NCBI RefSeq assembly: GCF_002277895.1
Contig: NZ_CP022998.1
Location: 1,531,501-1,595,500, forward strand
DNA length: 64,000 nucleotides
Source of the DNA: Rhizobium sp. 11515TR
GTDB taxonomy: Bacteria > Pseudomonadota > Alphaproteobacteria > Rhizobiales > Rhizobiaceae
Direction: 5' to 3'
Shown in pieces: positions 63,641-64,000 of this stretch. Under the pieces are notes generated by a model that made no database searches, was not told the DNA's origin, and saw only the letters and a list, made by a program, of their open reading frames with translations. Each line of letters starts with the position of its first letter. Positions within the stretch are counted from its first letter, which is position 1. The position numbers were made by a program, and so were the translations under genes.

Positions 63641-64000
63641 TCAAAGCTGCTCGATCATCGCGGCAGCACCTGAAACCGTCGCCTGGCCGGGGCTTTCCTC
63701 GATGTTCAGCGTCTTTACCACGCCGTTTTCCACTAGCATGGAATAACGCTTGGAGCGAATGCCGAGCCCACCGGCCGAGAGGTCGACCTCGAGGCCGAGC
63801 GCCTTGGTGAATGAGCCGTCCCAATCGGCGAGGAAGTGGATCTTGCCCAAGCCACCGGACGATTGCGCCCAGGCGCCCATGACATGCCAGTCGTTGATGG
63901 AAACGACGGCGATGTCATCGATGCCCTTGGCAAGAATGGCATCGCGGTTTTCGAGAAAGCCCGGCAGGTGATTGAGCGAGCAGGTGGGCGTGAACGCGCC
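63641..64000 (-). CDS. Peroxiredoxin (Prx5/AhpC-TSA type), 5' end outside window
   Basis: Thiol peroxidase that reduces peroxides. The fragment continues through the right edge of the window, with the in-frame GAFTPTCS just inside it containing the peroxidatic Cys. It then reads SLNHLPGFLENRDAILAKG and goes on with HVMGAWAQSSGGLGKIHFLADWDGSFTKALG and VENGVVKTLNIEESPGQATVSG, the Prx5-like hybrid type. About 120 residues are present; the N-terminus lies beyond 64000. In related chromosomes it often follows rnhA. Confidence 0.93.
   Translation of the reverse strand, partial: GAFTPTCSLNHLPGFLENRDAILAKGIDDIAVVSINDWHVMGAWAQSSGGLGKIHFLADWDGSFTKALGLEVDLSAGGLGIRSKRYSMLVENGVVKTLNIEESPGQATVSGAAAMIEQL

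Overview
The window reads as a stretch of main chromosome from a Rhizobium-type alphaproteobacterium (Rhizobiaceae). The DNA is GC-rich and tightly packed. The genes carry family hallmarks: a BA14K protein, an IalB protein, bioMNY, a RibB with a dead RibA-like half, a ctaCDBFGE cytochrome oxidase operon followed by DUF983/SURF1/ispH/thrB/rnhA, and short palindromic repeats of the rhizobial RIME/REP kind. Most genes are housekeeping: ftsK (partial), sua5, dxs, tlyA, xseB, aroC, ribB, fabI, pdxH, ispH, thrB, rnhA and the terminal oxidase. I saw no tRNA, rRNA, CRISPR array or prophage.

Layout. 1-6 kb: the end of ftsK, a MOSC gene divergent from a GntR regulator with a perfect palindromic operator between them, then an FAD oxidase, sua5 and an unknown gene. 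6-9 kb: a cobalamin riboswitch leads into a Rieske oxygenase/reductase pair of the glycine-betaine demethylase type (gbcAB-like). 9-16 kb: a GH25 lysozyme-like protein, a BA14K protein, ZntB, a two-gene acyl-CoA pathway, and an IS110-family insertion sequence lying beside REP-like repeats. 16-28 kb: rlmD-like, tlyA, dxs, xseB and a histone-deacetylase-like gene, interleaved with a DUF4424 protein, a chemoreceptor, a GAF-GGDEF cyclase, a pirin and a lipoprotein. 28-46 kb: thioesterase, bioMNY, a YcaQ-like glycosylase, a dipeptidase, an acetyltransferase between two copies of a repeat, ribB-aroC, dnaJ-like/fabI/phosphatase, pdxH, a deacetylase, dacC, MazG-like, tldD and ialB. 46-57 kb: the cytochrome c oxidase operon, split after ctaE by two minus-strand genes, then ispH-thrB-rnhA. 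57-64 kb: a dapA paralogue, an ArgO/ArgP exporter-regulator pair, a Dabb protein, a zinc ABC operon headed by a 42-residue membrane protein, a VOC protein and the start-proximal part of a peroxiredoxin.

The most noteworthy signals are: (1) a complete cobalamin riboswitch ahead of betaine demethylase genes, which would tie B12 status to betaine/glycine/one-carbon metabolism; (2) an overlooked 42-aa single-helix membrane protein gene, translationally coupled to the zinc transporter ATPase and downstream of a Zur-like palindrome; (3) an IS110 element with candidate 9-bp flanking repeats beside a REP-like palindrome, a setting suited to bridge-RNA-guided insertion; (4) a duplicated repeat carrying a fossil copy of the ribB tail on the far side of an acetyltransferase gene; (5) textbook EcfG, CtrA-type and GntR-type regulatory sites. 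Gene identities come from reading motifs. No database search was run.
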